This document shows, piece after piece, positions 46,701-56,041 of a DNA stretch of 64,000 nt (the stretch's first letter is position 1; each line of letters begins with the position of its first letter). Source of the DNA: Tetraselmis striata (lineage: Eukaryota; Chlorophyta; Chlorodendrophyceae; Chlorodendrales; Chlorodendraceae); contig VCJN01002001.1 of the NCBI GenBank assembly GCA_006384855.1, forward strand, positions 124,001 through 188,000, given 5' to 3'. The translations under genes were made by a program, and so were the position numbers. A model generated the notes under the pieces. That model was not told the origin of the DNA. It saw only the letters and a list, made by a program, of their open reading frames with translations, and made no database searches.

Positions 46701-46933
46701 TCGTTACTACTCTCAGAGATGACGACATCGTCACTCGAACATGTACTCGTCACAGGTATATCGTCATTCAGACGTGCATTAGACAATAATGCGGATACCT
46801 CAGGTGCCAATGACATATCGGCAACAGTAACTTCGCAGTCATGCGACTCGACAGTTACTGGACAGCATGATGTAACACAAACATCACTTACATCCCTATC
46901 TACTGAGCTGTCAGCAGCAGAATAAGGGCACCC
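43673..46933 (-). CDS. Ty3/gypsy Pol: methyltransferase-like region, protease, reverse transcriptase, RNase H
   Basis: In the same frame as Gag and separated from it only by UAG at 46934-46936; 39 open codons precede the first ATG (46816). Numbered from that ATG: ~91-215, a region with CADNEGLNTHRNLPFCSEQD and VFIHPPWHM (148-151), resembling the Dam-methylase-like domain of DIRS-type pol; ~316-412, an aspartic protease with Asp328 in ALVDNAASLDFI (DNA in place of the usual DTG/DSG) and DIVLGLTWL; ~500-730, RT with LCVDFRGLNEVT, LDLASGYWQ, MPFGLCNAPATFQRMM and VVVYLDDICIYSD (YLDD 680-683); ~828-950, RNase H with ATDASNVG, YDLEALAV and VVSDHDT. The frame closes shortly after the G9 run, so integrase needs a frame change. 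All RT and RNase H catalytic residues are present. Confidence 0.93.
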   Translation of the reverse strand, partial: GCPYSAADSSVDRDVSDVCVTSCCPVTVESHDCEVTVADMSLAPEVSALLSNARLNDDIPVTSTCSSDDVVISESSNDYVESPTDENSNSVRESGTTLPVACVTGARKVSTHRRVKALRRRMPRKTAVSAEWRLVDRVFDPLHEMFQFTLEGCADNEGLNTHRNLPFCSEQDSILSRDLSNERVFIHPPWHMTESIARHFEQCRSRAKEHTVGVFVLPAFDRFSALTKHWKLLQQYPAKTPLFTRWSHKNATVQEDVRPPKYGVNIWLVDANCAFPDDFVPKTVTSPNVSFNVDSAKVADSSVGIGERASESINECDAVNVTDPSFWSMQRQSLPQIASLTRWDDPRPLLKVNVTINDDAVVDALVDNAASLDFISEDFVRRNNLQIQKLKARTPVRLANGQRVSCCHTTVVSLSVGGHVFENRVFYILRELKVSDIVLGLTWLDEAQVTIKYGTERIMTLMDGTHVPVVIVGRTPACSMITSTRVQKLMRKTARASKHNSLAEFYVVEMSVIKDDPDLHLDNAMTPEQKDAIRHLLYDEFPEILRPVNRPPVHRPWDHKIELTGKMKRQRLNRLSPAERAELDRQLKDAIAAGLVRPSQSEFGSPILFVKKADGSLRLCVDFRGLNEVTRKDMYPLPRIDETLDSLRNARCYTHLDLASGYWQVAIAEEDIHKTAFQTPDGLWEWTAMPFGLCNAPATFQRMMNDILRPFLRDFVVVYLDDICIYSDNYDDHIKHLRLVFEKLNEYNLRLQLKKCFFGMQSMDYLGYTVADGKLSVSEAKVAAVRDWPVPKTQSEIRSFVQFCNFYSKFIHHFSDLTAPLTDLLRKSKPVHVDWSPACQEAFETLRLRLISAPCLSIPSMGADATFTVATDASNVGLAAVLLQDQGGGPQPVSYWARKLNAAERGNTYSAYDLEALAVCESIKHWRCYLEGCCRFLVVSDHDTLRHLLRQPAERLNRRQVRYVRDLQPFVGSISLAYRKGKWNEADPLSRRPDFKPIGFGGLYWTGDVPDAAESLVSEHRPCTAVLSAVSASSLSLDDNILHLIKAGYAEDAFYSLWGGVEAVRSCGRARWLFLETWTSLHTNQS

Positions 46934-48691
46934 CTATTTCATCTTAGGGCAGTCTTTCAGAAGGTGAGCCTCACCACACTTAAAGCATGTTTTAGCAGCC
47001 AGATGCTTAGCATACTTCTCAGGCTCATGCATTTTGACATGATTAAGATAATCTACTATCTTTCTGCCAGGTGTTGTGGTGTTATTACCCTTCTGCTTCC
47101 CGTCGCTGGACTTCTGCCTCTTGCCGTTGTTGGTGTGGCGTCCATTGGTTGCGACAGGTGGAGCATCATCTCCACGGTTGCGCTTGCTCATGTTGGCAGC
47201 CTTGGACTTCTTCCTGGAGTCATGTCCTCCATTGCCATTGCCAGCAGGATGTCCATTGGCCACAGGCTTAGCCGCATTGCCAAGCGCCTTGTTGCTCCCA
47301 ACCATCGCCGTTGTATACTGCTGTAGCTCAGCGAGTGTCGATGGTTGTCCAGCTCGCTTCTGGTCAGTCACAAACTTATGGGCAATCTCTTTAAGCTTAT
47401 TGTGACTCAATGCAGATGCAAACTTAAGGACCATGAACTCATCAGGAAGGGTTAGTCTGGTCCTTGCTAGGACATCGTTGAAGGTCTGCACAAAGTCCTT
47501 ATAATCCAAGGGAGAGTCTTGGGGACCAGCAGACACCTGCTTGATGCCATCAAGCTCTATGCATGCATCATGCACTATGTCATGCATCAATGGTGAGTCT
47601 CTAACTGCCTTCACAAACTCTGCAGCGTTGGTAGGACGCAGCGAAGGAGGCTTGGAATCAAATCCCTGCCACCAACGCTGGAACTTGCCACTCAGAGTCT
47701 GCACGGCATATGCAAGACCAGATGCAGTTGTGGACTTCAGTCCCACAGTGCCAAGCAGCTCCGGTAGTCCAGTCAGCCATACATCTAGCTTGAGGACATC
47801 CTGGCCATCTTGCTTGGGCTGGGTTTGAGCAGACTTCCTCTGGGACTCAGTTAGTTGTGCATCACGCGTCTCATACCATGGTATGTCAGTGATTGTTATA
47901 TTGCTGAGGTCAGTTGCCATCGGATCTACAACTAGATAACGATGCACAGCATGCCAGATAGGGGACTCACAAGAGTCATACCTAAATGCGAATTGTTGAG
48001 GAAGCTCAGGGTATGAACGGTTCATCCAGAAACCATTCAACACAGACTTATAAATGGTTGCCCATGAATCACTTACCGCAGTATGAATCATGAACGGAGG
48101 GTACCACACAGTCGTCGGCACAGGCTTGCCTTGACTGTTCAATGCAATGCTCACGGAGTACGAATCCTCAGACTCCGGGTCTAGGGTGATACTCTCAGGG
48201 AAGGTGCGCGCGACGTCGGGTAATGCAGCGCCGCCATCATCAGCATTTAGTTCTTCACCAGCTGCAACCACCGGTGCTACTAAATGCGACATGACTAAGG
48301 CGTGCGATCTCTCTGGTGTGCGCATCTCCTTCGCTATCTGCTTCGCCGATAGCTTAGATGCATATAAGAAACAACGCATGCCCTCGATGGTGAGAATGTC
48401 AAACAATTCTAAATCATCTTCATCGACAAGCAAGCCAGTCTCTTCACGCAGTTTGCGCACCGCCGTGCCGCGCACAGACTTGTCAGACGCTATCGACTTT
48501 CCGACAGGTAAGAAGAGAGTCGATCTAGCGTTCGGTTCAGTCGTCAGAATCACTTGGCGTTCGACCGAGTGACCCTTACCGTAAGTCACCACCACGGCTG
48601 CACAAACCTTGGTAGTCGACAGGTCGACAGAACTTTCCTCGTTGAGCAGCAGCTCTCGGCTCTTGCCAGCAGAATTCATCGACTCGGACAT
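46934..48691 (-). CDS. Ty3/gypsy Gag with N-terminal Nudix-hydrolase-like domain and CCHC zinc knuckle (585 aa)
   Basis: Structural protein of the retrotransposon particle. The ATG at 48691 lies 66 bases after the primer binding site. Residues ~28-115 fit a Nudix fold: VCAAVVVTYGKG, RQVILTTEPNA, LFLPVGKS, then the Nudix-box helix AVRKLREETGLLVDEDDLE. Box residues Arg79, Glu83, Glu84 and Gly86 are kept; Glu80 of REUxEE is Lys and the GX5E half is degenerate (Gly64, Asp70). The central part has a Gag-like helical region (KFQRWWQGF, FVKAVRDSPLMHDIV, LKFASALSHNKLKEIAHKF). A basic stretch follows (DSRKKSKAANMSKRNRG), then a zinc knuckle C569-x2-C572-x3-H576-x4-C581. It ends at UAG 46934-46936. Enzyme activity of the Nudix part is uncertain. 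Confidence 0.88.
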   Translation of the reverse strand: MSESMNSAGKSRELLLNEESSVDLSTTKVCAAVVVTYGKGHSVERQVILTTEPNARSTLFLPVGKSIASDKSVRGTAVRKLREETGLLVDEDDLELFDILTIEGMRCFLYASKLSAKQIAKEMRTPERSHALVMSHLVAPVVAAGEELNADDGGAALPDVARTFPESITLDPESEDSYSVSIALNSQGKPVPTTVWYPPFMIHTAVSDSWATIYKSVLNGFWMNRSYPELPQQFAFRYDSCESPIWHAVHRYLVVDPMATDLSNITITDIPWYETRDAQLTESQRKSAQTQPKQDGQDVLKLDVWLTGLPELLGTVGLKSTTASGLAYAVQTLSGKFQRWWQGFDSKPPSLRPTNAAEFVKAVRDSPLMHDIVHDACIELDGIKQVSAGPQDSPLDYKDFVQTFNDVLARTRLTLPDEFMVLKFASALSHNKLKEIAHKFVTDQKRAGQPSTLAELQQYTTAMVGSNKALGNAAKPVANGHPAGNGNGGHDSRKKSKAANMSKRNRGDDAPPVATNGRHTNNGKRQKSSDGKQKGNNTTTPGRKIVDYLNHVKMHEPEKYAKHLAAKTCFKCGEAHLLKDCPKMK

Positions 48692-48757
48692 GTCGAACTG
48701 TTCAGTCGAGTTATCTCAGATAAAGCAGTGGAAGCTAGGATAAGGAGCGCAACAGTC

Positions 48758-48769
48758 GCTCCGAAACCA
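48758..48769 (-). promoter_or_regulatory. Primer binding site for a tRNA 3' end
   Basis: TGGTTTCGGAGC on the minus strand, one base inside the 5' LTR. It starts TGG, complementary to a tRNA CCA end, and is close to the common initiator-Met site TGGTATCAGAGC (two differences). Confidence 0.75.
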
Positions 48770-48770
48770 G

Positions 48771-49297
48771 TGCGACAGTCTAGGGTGCCTCACGCAGGTC
48801 AAGCAGACAAGGCTGTCGTAAACACACAGAAGGCAGCAGAGAGAGAAAGAAACAATGGTTACAACGTTGTCACCACCCGCCGCTATTTATGCGTATGGCT
48901 AGCTCACAGCTAGCCACCACCAAGCGGCACGCGCACTGCTAAGCGCGTCACCGTGGAGAGTCGTGCCTTGAAGTGTCGAACAGGAGGTCGTCGCTTAGAG
49001 ACCTCCGCACATGTAGTTGACACATCAGTTTATACACAAGTATACAACTGATGTTACAGAGGCAGGTGCATTATACATATATGCCCGCTACGGGTACGCA
49101 CATGCGTATTATCCCGTAACTACTACTGAACAGTGTACCGGTACCAGTAGGACTCATCTCATGATTCATCATCCACCAGTACTCGTATTGTGGCGCGTGA
49201 CACACGCGCTCACACATACGATACAGCAGCAGGTACTCGTACATGAATGATGCTACGATCATACAGTACCCGTACAGAGTATGCCATTATTGTCACA
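48771..49297 (-). repeat. 5' LTR of the Ty3/gypsy element
   Basis: Upstream LTR for the minus-strand element, offset exactly 7042 bases from the other copy. The promoter is presumably within it; I did not identify a TATA box with confidence. Confidence 0.95.
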
Positions 49298-49301
49298 GTA
49301 T
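49298..49301. repeat. Target site duplication GTAT, right
   Basis: GTAT directly after the LTR, matching 41725-41728. Removing the element and one copy rejoins a reading frame of the target element. Confidence 0.75.
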
Positions 49302-51257
49302 CGACAGCAACCGTGTTCCCGCGGATACCACCATACCCAAAAAGCCCAACATCGATCGGCCGGCCGGCCGTCGCTGTCCTTCGGAAGATAAACAAGCACC
49401 GACGGGTCCGTGAGGATCTGGACACCCACGCCCAGGGCGGACTTCACATCGTGGCAAACGTCGGAAAGGCCATGTGCCGCCCACTCGTGTGCGGCGTGAT
49501 TGGAGCCCCCCCCAGAGCAACGTGCCACGTGATCAGCGTACGCGACCGCCCAAGCTGAAGGAGTGAATTCCACGCCAACTTCCTCAAAACGGGCCAGCAT
49601 ACCTTGTACCGAGAAGGAGCAAAAACACAAGGGCATGGCTCGCCAAGGGGGAGGACAGGAGCCGCCGGAAGGCCAAATGGGCGGCAAGCTGCAACGCGGA
49701 ACATGGAATCGTAGTACTCAGGGGAACGCTCACGGACATTCCAAGGCGACCCTCACTTGGGAGATCAGTCACCAGGAACGCTGTCGCATCGCGTAAGAGG
49801 CGGCCCGGAAGCGGTTACTGTCAAGGGCGCTTGTAGGCGTAGGCGCAGCAAGCTTTGCGAAGCGGACCGTGTGAATGCGGTGACTCAGGGTTTCCTGGAC
49901 TTTCCGCATGGAGTGCAAGGGGAAGTCCGAGTAATGCGGGATAGCTTGGAGGTCGGCCGCTGAGCGCATCGCAAATGCCGGCTCAGCCCCAGCGGCCGAG
50001 CAGCCGGCACTGGCAACGTGAGAGCGCTTGGAGGGGAGCAACTTTAGGGCAGAGGCTAACGGCCCCGCTAGATCCTCGAGCACCGCGTCTCCACACTCGT
50101 CCACGACACGGGTATGAGCATCGCGAAGCTCGACAGCCCACATCGGCGCCGACACGTTGGCGCCGGCATCGGGCTCCAACGTTGGGGTGGCCAAAGCCTG
50201 GTGAATCCAGGACGCCCCAACAAGTAAGGTAGAGCGAGGCTATGAGGGCTGGATACGCCTGACGGGTCGGAAAGGAACGTGCCGGCGTCGCTCATGGTGG
50301 CGTGTTGAGCACGGAGGAAAGTCACATCCTGGCCAACCACAAGGGCGGCAGCGCCGATGTGGGAGGCATCTGCGATAACCACATTATCGCCGATGCCGAG
50401 GCCCCCCAAATTGGACGGGGAGGGACAGCTGCGTGCGCATAGAGGGCGTATCCAAGCAAGAGGTCGGGGCTAACACCCCATACGCCGGCGAGCGTTGAAA
50501 ACGCGGCGGCGTCTGCATCTTTAAGGATTAGTGTCGCCAAGCCCCTCAGAGCGACACAAGCCCCGAGGCGTGGAGCGGAGGTGGTGGCCTAAACGATGGC
50601 CGCAAACTTGCAACAAACGAGTAGCAATGTGGGAGTGGAAGTGGCCGGCCAAACCGATAAGCCGGGAGCCGAATTGGTGAAATCTTTCGACCGTTTTGTC
50701 CAACAGGTCCCGGGCGAAAGTGGCCGAGCCCACAAGGGCAACAAGCACCTTGATTCCGGACGAGGAGGCTGCAACACCATGCAACAAATGCCCAAAAGGA
50801 AGGGCGCCGAACGGGGACGAAGAGCCAAGCTGGCAATACGCCTGTCGTTTGCGAATGGTGACGCTTAACCCAACGGCGGCAAAAGCGGACGGGGCCACCC
50901 ACGTAGCAAGCGCAAGTTCGTCACTAGTGCCGACCAGGTTGACGTCGTCAAAGAAGGCCGCCAACACTGAGTGACTAGGGGCAGCAACGGCGATGCGAGC
51001 ATACACTCGAGCAGCGACGGCGCCGAACAAGATGAGGCCGAGGGCGCAACCCTGGCGGACCCCTTGACGGCTTGGAATCCGGAGAGAGGGACGGGGTTGG
51101 GAGCCGTCGAAAACGTACAGATTGGACTCTTGACCATAAAGCATGATCGCCGAATGCAATAGAGGCTGCCAAACAGGGTCCTCGAGCAGTGTGCCGAACA
51201 TTTCGGAGCGGTAGAAGGAATTGAAAGCTTTTTAGGGTTAGAAGGCGCTGTTGACAT
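49302..51257 (-). pseudogene. Non-LTR retrotransposon reverse transcriptase, 5'-truncated, frame-broken
   Basis: Begins inside the RT domain near 51240 (AFNSFYRSEMFGTLLEDPVW); upstream RT blocks are missing, as in 5'-truncated LINE copies. RT blocks include RQGVRQGCALGLILFG and AAFFDDVNLVGT (FFDD catalytic pair). Minus frames 51201-50521, 50194-49769 and 49687-49302 carry successive C-terminal parts with several frame changes. The last part (PIDVGLFGYGGIRGNTVAVD) runs into the GTAT insertion site and resumes at 41728. No endonuclease domain is visible. Confidence 0.75.
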
Positions 51258-51908
51258 AGATAAAGCTTTCCTGCGGTTACGGGTACAATCACGTGGGATA
51301 CCGAGTCGAAAATAGTACTTCTAAACTAATCGTTAATCGTGGGATACTAGTCGTTAATCGTTTCGAACGATACTGCTATGAATGACCGTGAAATTGCGAA
51401 ATCGTGGCAAGGACTACTCATGGCAAGTATACGATTTATGTAAAAATTTATAAATTAATTATGTAGTACTGGCTGCAGAAGATTATGAATCCACCGCGGG
51501 GTAGTCTCGAGTATTCGAGTAGTCTGATTTTCGGCCCTTCTCGTGGTGGCGGTGCCTAATCCTGATATAATGTAGCGGAAGTCAATTAATCAATCGTTTA
51601 TCTGTCGTGTATAAATTCAAATGTCATCGTCAGTCCACTCGTCAAACACGTGAACTACCGAATATGTGCACAACAGCAGTACCTGTACCTGTCCCCGGGG
51701 CGAACTTTACTTTACTTTCACCTGTAAATCTGTAATCGCATGGTGAGCAGCGCACAAGGATGCAATTATATACTGCGGTTCCCGCCTGGCCCTTATCGCG
51801 GCCACCCTACAGCGATACTTCATCTTAAAGGGTTCTTACCCCCAAGGGTTCAATACAGCGATGTTTCGTCATCATCGCGAGCACAACGAGTTTAAGACGT
51901 ATCACACA
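51258..51908. other. No gene seen
   Basis: AT-richer sequence between two elements with no recognisable motif. Confidence 0.55.
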
Positions 51909-52060
51909 TGTTTATGGGGTTTCCTCCTTTTCCTAACCGTTTTTCCGGCTACCGTTGCTGCTAAGTGGTACGTGTTACCATGCCGCATGCACCTGTCGTT
52001 GCGTCAATTTGGGTGCAGTACGAGTAGACATAAAAGTAGCCGTAACAGCCGAGCTTGCCA
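51909..52060. repeat. Direct repeat, left copy
   Basis: Diverged copy of 56014-56157 with several substitutions and small gaps. Confidence 0.8.
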
Positions 52061-52572
52061 TCTTCCAGTTTCGCTGCGTTACACGCATCGATTAACGGTC
52101 TCGCAACATGTTGCGAGCAAGTAAGGTCACCCCAGGTTGTTAATGACCACGCACACCCGGCTCACCACCCGTGTGTGAAATTCTCATCCGTACGTCCGTG
52201 CATCACAATGCCAGATGGAGAAGAACCCGTCGTTGAGCCGACGCTCGAATCGCTACCACCTGACATGAAGGCCCAGTCTACATTGTTGCACAAGCTTGCA
52301 ATGACGTGCTCAACTGACGGCTCGTGACCGTGTTGTTGATAGAGACCGAGCACATGGCTATGGTTCCGGGCAAGGCGTCGCGGGACAACCGAGTGACGAG
52401 GACGATTACCTCGCGGTGCGAGAGCTACTGCATCGAAAAGAGTTTGGTCACGAGGCCGTTCGACCGGTCAGCCGGGTGCCGGGGCTCTTTCCCCTGAGTA
52501 CCGACCGAACGATGAAACGAGTACCTCAAGCAGGATGACCGGCGTCCGCCGGCCCAAGAGGAGTATCTTTGG

Positions 52573-53007
52573 ATGTCGTGTTTCGGAGCCCACATGGCTG
52601 CTCTCTTCGTAGCTCTCGACGAGCTGCTACCTTACGTCTCTACAACTAATCGAGACTTCACCCCCTACCTCGCGCGCGCTCGGAATCACGCCGAGGCCAT
52701 CGACAAGGCGTTTCGCTTTCGTCTAGCCTTCATGCGGAGGCTTAACGAGGTCAAACGTGTTCACGGTGACCAAGGTGTTCTAGACGTACTGCGGGCCCAG
52801 CATTTTCAGCCTGCCGCCGAGCATCTTGGCTCTGCGATTTTCGGGGACCCAAAGAAGGACTACGAGCGCCGCGTCTTCGAGGCGATGGTTGCCAACGTCG
52901 CAGAAGCTACCGCTGCGGCTCGGCTGGTGGCGGCGGTCGCAAGACGCGATCGTGGACGTGGAAGTGGCGGCGGTCGCGGGGGTGGCCGCGAAGGTGAGCA
53001 CGAGTGA
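52573..53007 (+). CDS. Gag-like helical protein of the tyrosine-recombinase element (uncertain)
   Basis: An open frame of 144 codons from ATG: helix-rich (FVALDELLPYVSTTNRDF, YLARARNHAEAIDKAFRFRL, DYERRVFEAMVANVAEATAA) ending in an Arg/Gly tail (RRDRGRGSGGGRGGGREGEH) of the RNA-binding type. Position 5' of the recombinase and the basic tail suggest a Gag-like role. Frames upstream (52209 on, MPDGEEPVVEPTLESLPPDM) may be an N-terminal part in another frame. I do not recognise a named family. Confidence 0.45.
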   Translation: MSCFGAHMAALFVALDELLPYVSTTNRDFTPYLARARNHAEAIDKAFRFRLAFMRRLNEVKRVHGDQGVLDVLRAQHFQPAAEHLGSAIFGDPKKDYERRVFEAMVANVAEATAAARLVAAVARRDRGRGSGGGRGGGREGEHE

Positions 53008-53009
53008 AG

Positions 53010-54580
53010 GTGTGGGGCGCCTTCACGGCGCACCCGAACGGCGTTTAAGATCGGCGATATAGCGCGCGTACATACGGTGTCTCATGTACCCGTACAAGGA
53101 CCACCCCCATCCCACCCCCGAATCAGCCACGAGCAGTGCACACGACGTGAACGAGAGCCTCTAGACCACCACCCATGGGCCCTTATGGGCTAGGGGTGGG
53201 ATATGGGCCGAGTCGTGTGGGATTTGGTGAGGCACGGGAGAAGAATCGTGCAATTCATCCCGTGTCTCACCTCCTCCCGAGTACAGCATTTTCGCTATTT
53301 TTAAAGATTATCACAGCTATCCGTCGCTCTATCGGCTCCCGGTGCACCTATAAGCATACAAATCGACCCATATCGGTCTCTATCACTGGATTATGGGTAT
53401 AGTTGCCTTCGGCAGGCGTAGGTAGATGGGCGGCGCGTCGATCACTCATCTACGGGTGGTGGTTGGCCGCCGCCCCATTCAGCCCATTTATCTAATCTCG
53501 GCTCAAAAATATGGGAGGAGATGGGGCACCGCGCACCGACCACCTCATGGGCCACTCATGGGCTCTACCGCACCCTAGAAGCTAGACCATGGGACGGTAC
53601 ATGTGCGGCGGGCTAAATAGTTAGCTGCATGTGGCAGGCGATGTCTATGCGGGAGGGGGTCCATAGCGCGGAAAATCCGGGTCGGTCGGGCCCATCGGCG
53701 GGCTGGCATCGACTGAAATCGACCGCAAACTGACCGCAAGCGGACGTCACCCCTGCATATGGGCCTCAACTAGTGCTCATACGATCAATAAGCAGATAGC
53801 TACCTCAGCCGCCCCCACGGGAGGAGTTGAGGCCGGGGGTGTATTTCCGAAAACGCGGGTTCCAAGATCGGACGGCTTCTTGAATCGGGGGCACATCGGG
53901 CACCGTCTCTGTAGCCCCCGACCTCTAGCTTTTTTTTCTATAGCATTCCTAGAAGATAGGCTATGGACCTATCATATTTCCAGGGTAGGTGGTGCTCGTT
54001 CGGCTCGGGCATGAGTCCGTGGACACCCCGCCCCCCCCCCCCCCCCCCTCCGTGAGCCAAACGGGCACTGCCCGTCCGCGGTTGCGGCCGACAAGAGGCC
54101 GTTTTCGCGCACTGCTGCGCATCACACGAGCGGTTTTATACTGGGAAATAAGCGATAAATACGATACGCTATTCTACATCACTAAACAACGTACCGCGAA
54201 TTGTATACTTCGCTATATCTCCGATTAGGCACCCGCCGTGTTTCGTCGGAGCTGGTGGCGCATTGCGAGGCCACCTTTCGGTGACCGCTGCACGGCGAAC
54301 CCTAGCAGCTCAACAGCGGGATGAGCACCATGTGTCCGGACCGGACCCTCCCACCTTACATACTTCATTTAGATCTTTCTTTGTGCGGCGCTTCTTACAG
54401 CTACACATGCACATGGCGGCTGCTCAACAATCCGCCTCCCGTACCATTTCATCACTGCGTCCTTCGGTTGTTACATTGCGTGTTACAACTGGTTCGCAAC
54501 GACCAAGCTTCGGGCGTGTACGTTACGCGCGTGACAGGCGCTACAAGCGTGACGGGCGCGCGGGGCGGCCCTCCTACCTG
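53010..54580. other. No gene seen; C18 run
   Basis: Internal part of the recombinase element between the Gag-like frame and the recombinase. C at 54031-54048. No RT motif was found in any frame. Confidence 0.5.
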
Positions 54581-54584
54581 AACC

Positions 54585-56041
54585 TTGCCCTGCAAACCCG
54601 TACTGATGTTGTTGCCAACCCGTTCCAGCAATTACCGGCCAACCGACGGCAACCTAACAGCCGCCGCCGCCGAATACTTTGCTAAAATGAACCCCCTTAT
54701 ACTCCGTCGGCCAAGCGCCGTACGTACTTACGTAATTCACGAGCCCGAAGCTGTCATACCTTGGGCTGCTTCACTCCGGTCTCGTCTGCAGGAGGCGTTC
54801 GGCTTAGACGAGCTGGGACAGCGGGCCCTCGACCTACTCTCCCGCTCCCTCACCGCTCAAACGCTCAAGAGTTACGCCGACAGACTGTCTTAGTTCGCAG
54901 AGTTCCGCCACGACTCCGAAAACATCAGCCCGATGGTGGCGACAACTGCTACTGTCGTCCGGTATGTCGCTTGGATTGGTGAGCGGGGTCATATTGGGGC
55001 TAAGTCGTTACAACCCTACTTGTCAGCAATCAACCTACTTCGAGTCCAATAATTGGACTTCGATTCCAATTATTGGAGTCGTTACAACCCTACTTCTTCG
55101 AGCTACACAACCTCTACTCGATCGCCAGGGACAGGATGCACCTTACCGCCGCTCGTCGTGGCCTGCGGCGTAGGCAATGCCGCATGGGGGCTGCTCCTTT
55201 GCGAGTCCCTCTGTCTGTTAATGTCGCTTACAGCTTCGTCGAGCGCGCATAGTCGATTGTGCCTGTTCCCCTCCCCAAAAACCAGCACGACTCTCGAGCC
55301 CTCATGGCCTCGGTTGTCAACTTCATGTTCTTTGCCATGGGACTGACAGGCGTGTCCTGCCGAGTACGGGACGTGCATGTCGAGGACTACAACATCACCT
55401 TGCAAGTGTACCGCGAGAGGGACGCGCCGGTCGACGTAGCCCCGACGACCTGGCGTACTGCTCTTTGCAGTGTCGGAGCACCACCCCATTGCGTGTCTCA
55501 TACACCACTTCATCGACCACGTACATTCTGCCCCCTGGTCCATGTTGCCTTGGCCGAAACAAACTTCTGGGCGGTCACCCCGAGCGAGCATTCCAAGTCT
55601 TGGACTGCCGCTACAATGTCGGACTGGCTCTCTACGGTCGTTCGTCTTGTCGGTGCTACCCCCCCTGCCGGCACTTCCCGCAGCTCACACAACCTTCGCA
55701 AGGGAGCAGCATATGCCGCTAACGCCATCGGAGCCCCACTGTCCCACATCCGCTACCAAGGCGGCTGGGCCACCAACGCCGACGTCGTTTTGGACTACAT
55801 CGACCCCAACTTCCTTCCTTCGCCCGGCGCGTGGTTCTTCTTCGGTCACATCGCGCCCCTCCGCCGCTTCCAAGTCCAACAAGACTCCCCGGCGGGGTGG
55901 CCTTCCAAATGCCCCCTTTGTGACCTGGCGCTACCCCGTCTCCGTCAATCTACCGAACTCTCCGTTCGCTCATCACAAGCAAAACCAGACTTAACTTTGA
56001 AATGCTTTAACCTTGTTTATGGGGTTTCCTCTTTTCTTTAA
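54585..56041 (+). pseudogene. Tyrosine recombinase, frame-broken
   Basis: N-terminal SAM-like core-binding region: LDLLSRSLTAQTLKSYADRL, a TAG, then FAEFRHDSENISPMVATTAT, VVRYVAWIGERGHIGAKSL and QPYLSAINLLR. After a small insertion it resumes in another frame (SIARDRMHLTAARRGLRRRQ), then 55259-56041 gives the catalytic part: Arg in GLTGVSCRVRDVHVEDY, the HxxR box in SSHNLRKGAAYAANAIG, GGWATNADV and the nucleophile Tyr in VLDYIDP. R-HxxR-Y is complete but the gene is interrupted by at least one stop and one frame change. Confidence 0.7.
55045..55077. repeat. Perfect 13-bp inverted repeat inside a small insertion in the recombinase
   Basis: TCCAATAATTGGA (55045-55057) pairs with TCCAATTATTGGA (55065-55077). 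Flanking words are duplicated: CGTTACAACCCTACTT at about 55007 and 55080, and CTTCGAG at both borders. Confidence 0.75.

Larger units (their letters stand above)
41729..49297 (-). mobile_element. Ty3/gypsy LTR retrotransposon, 7569 bp, minus orientation, young
   Basis: Flanked by 527-bp LTRs and the 4-bp duplication GTAT (41725-41728 and 49298-49301). Inside, in minus order: primer binding site (48769-48758), Gag with a Nudix-like N-terminus, an in-frame UAG, Pol with a methyltransferase-like region, protease, reverse transcriptase and RNase H, then integrase with a chromodomain-like tail after a one-base frame change, then a polypurine tract (42273-42261). RT-RH-IN gene order defines Ty3/gypsy; the C-terminal extension suggests a chromovirus-like lineage. 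It is inserted into a non-LTR element. Confidence 0.95.
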
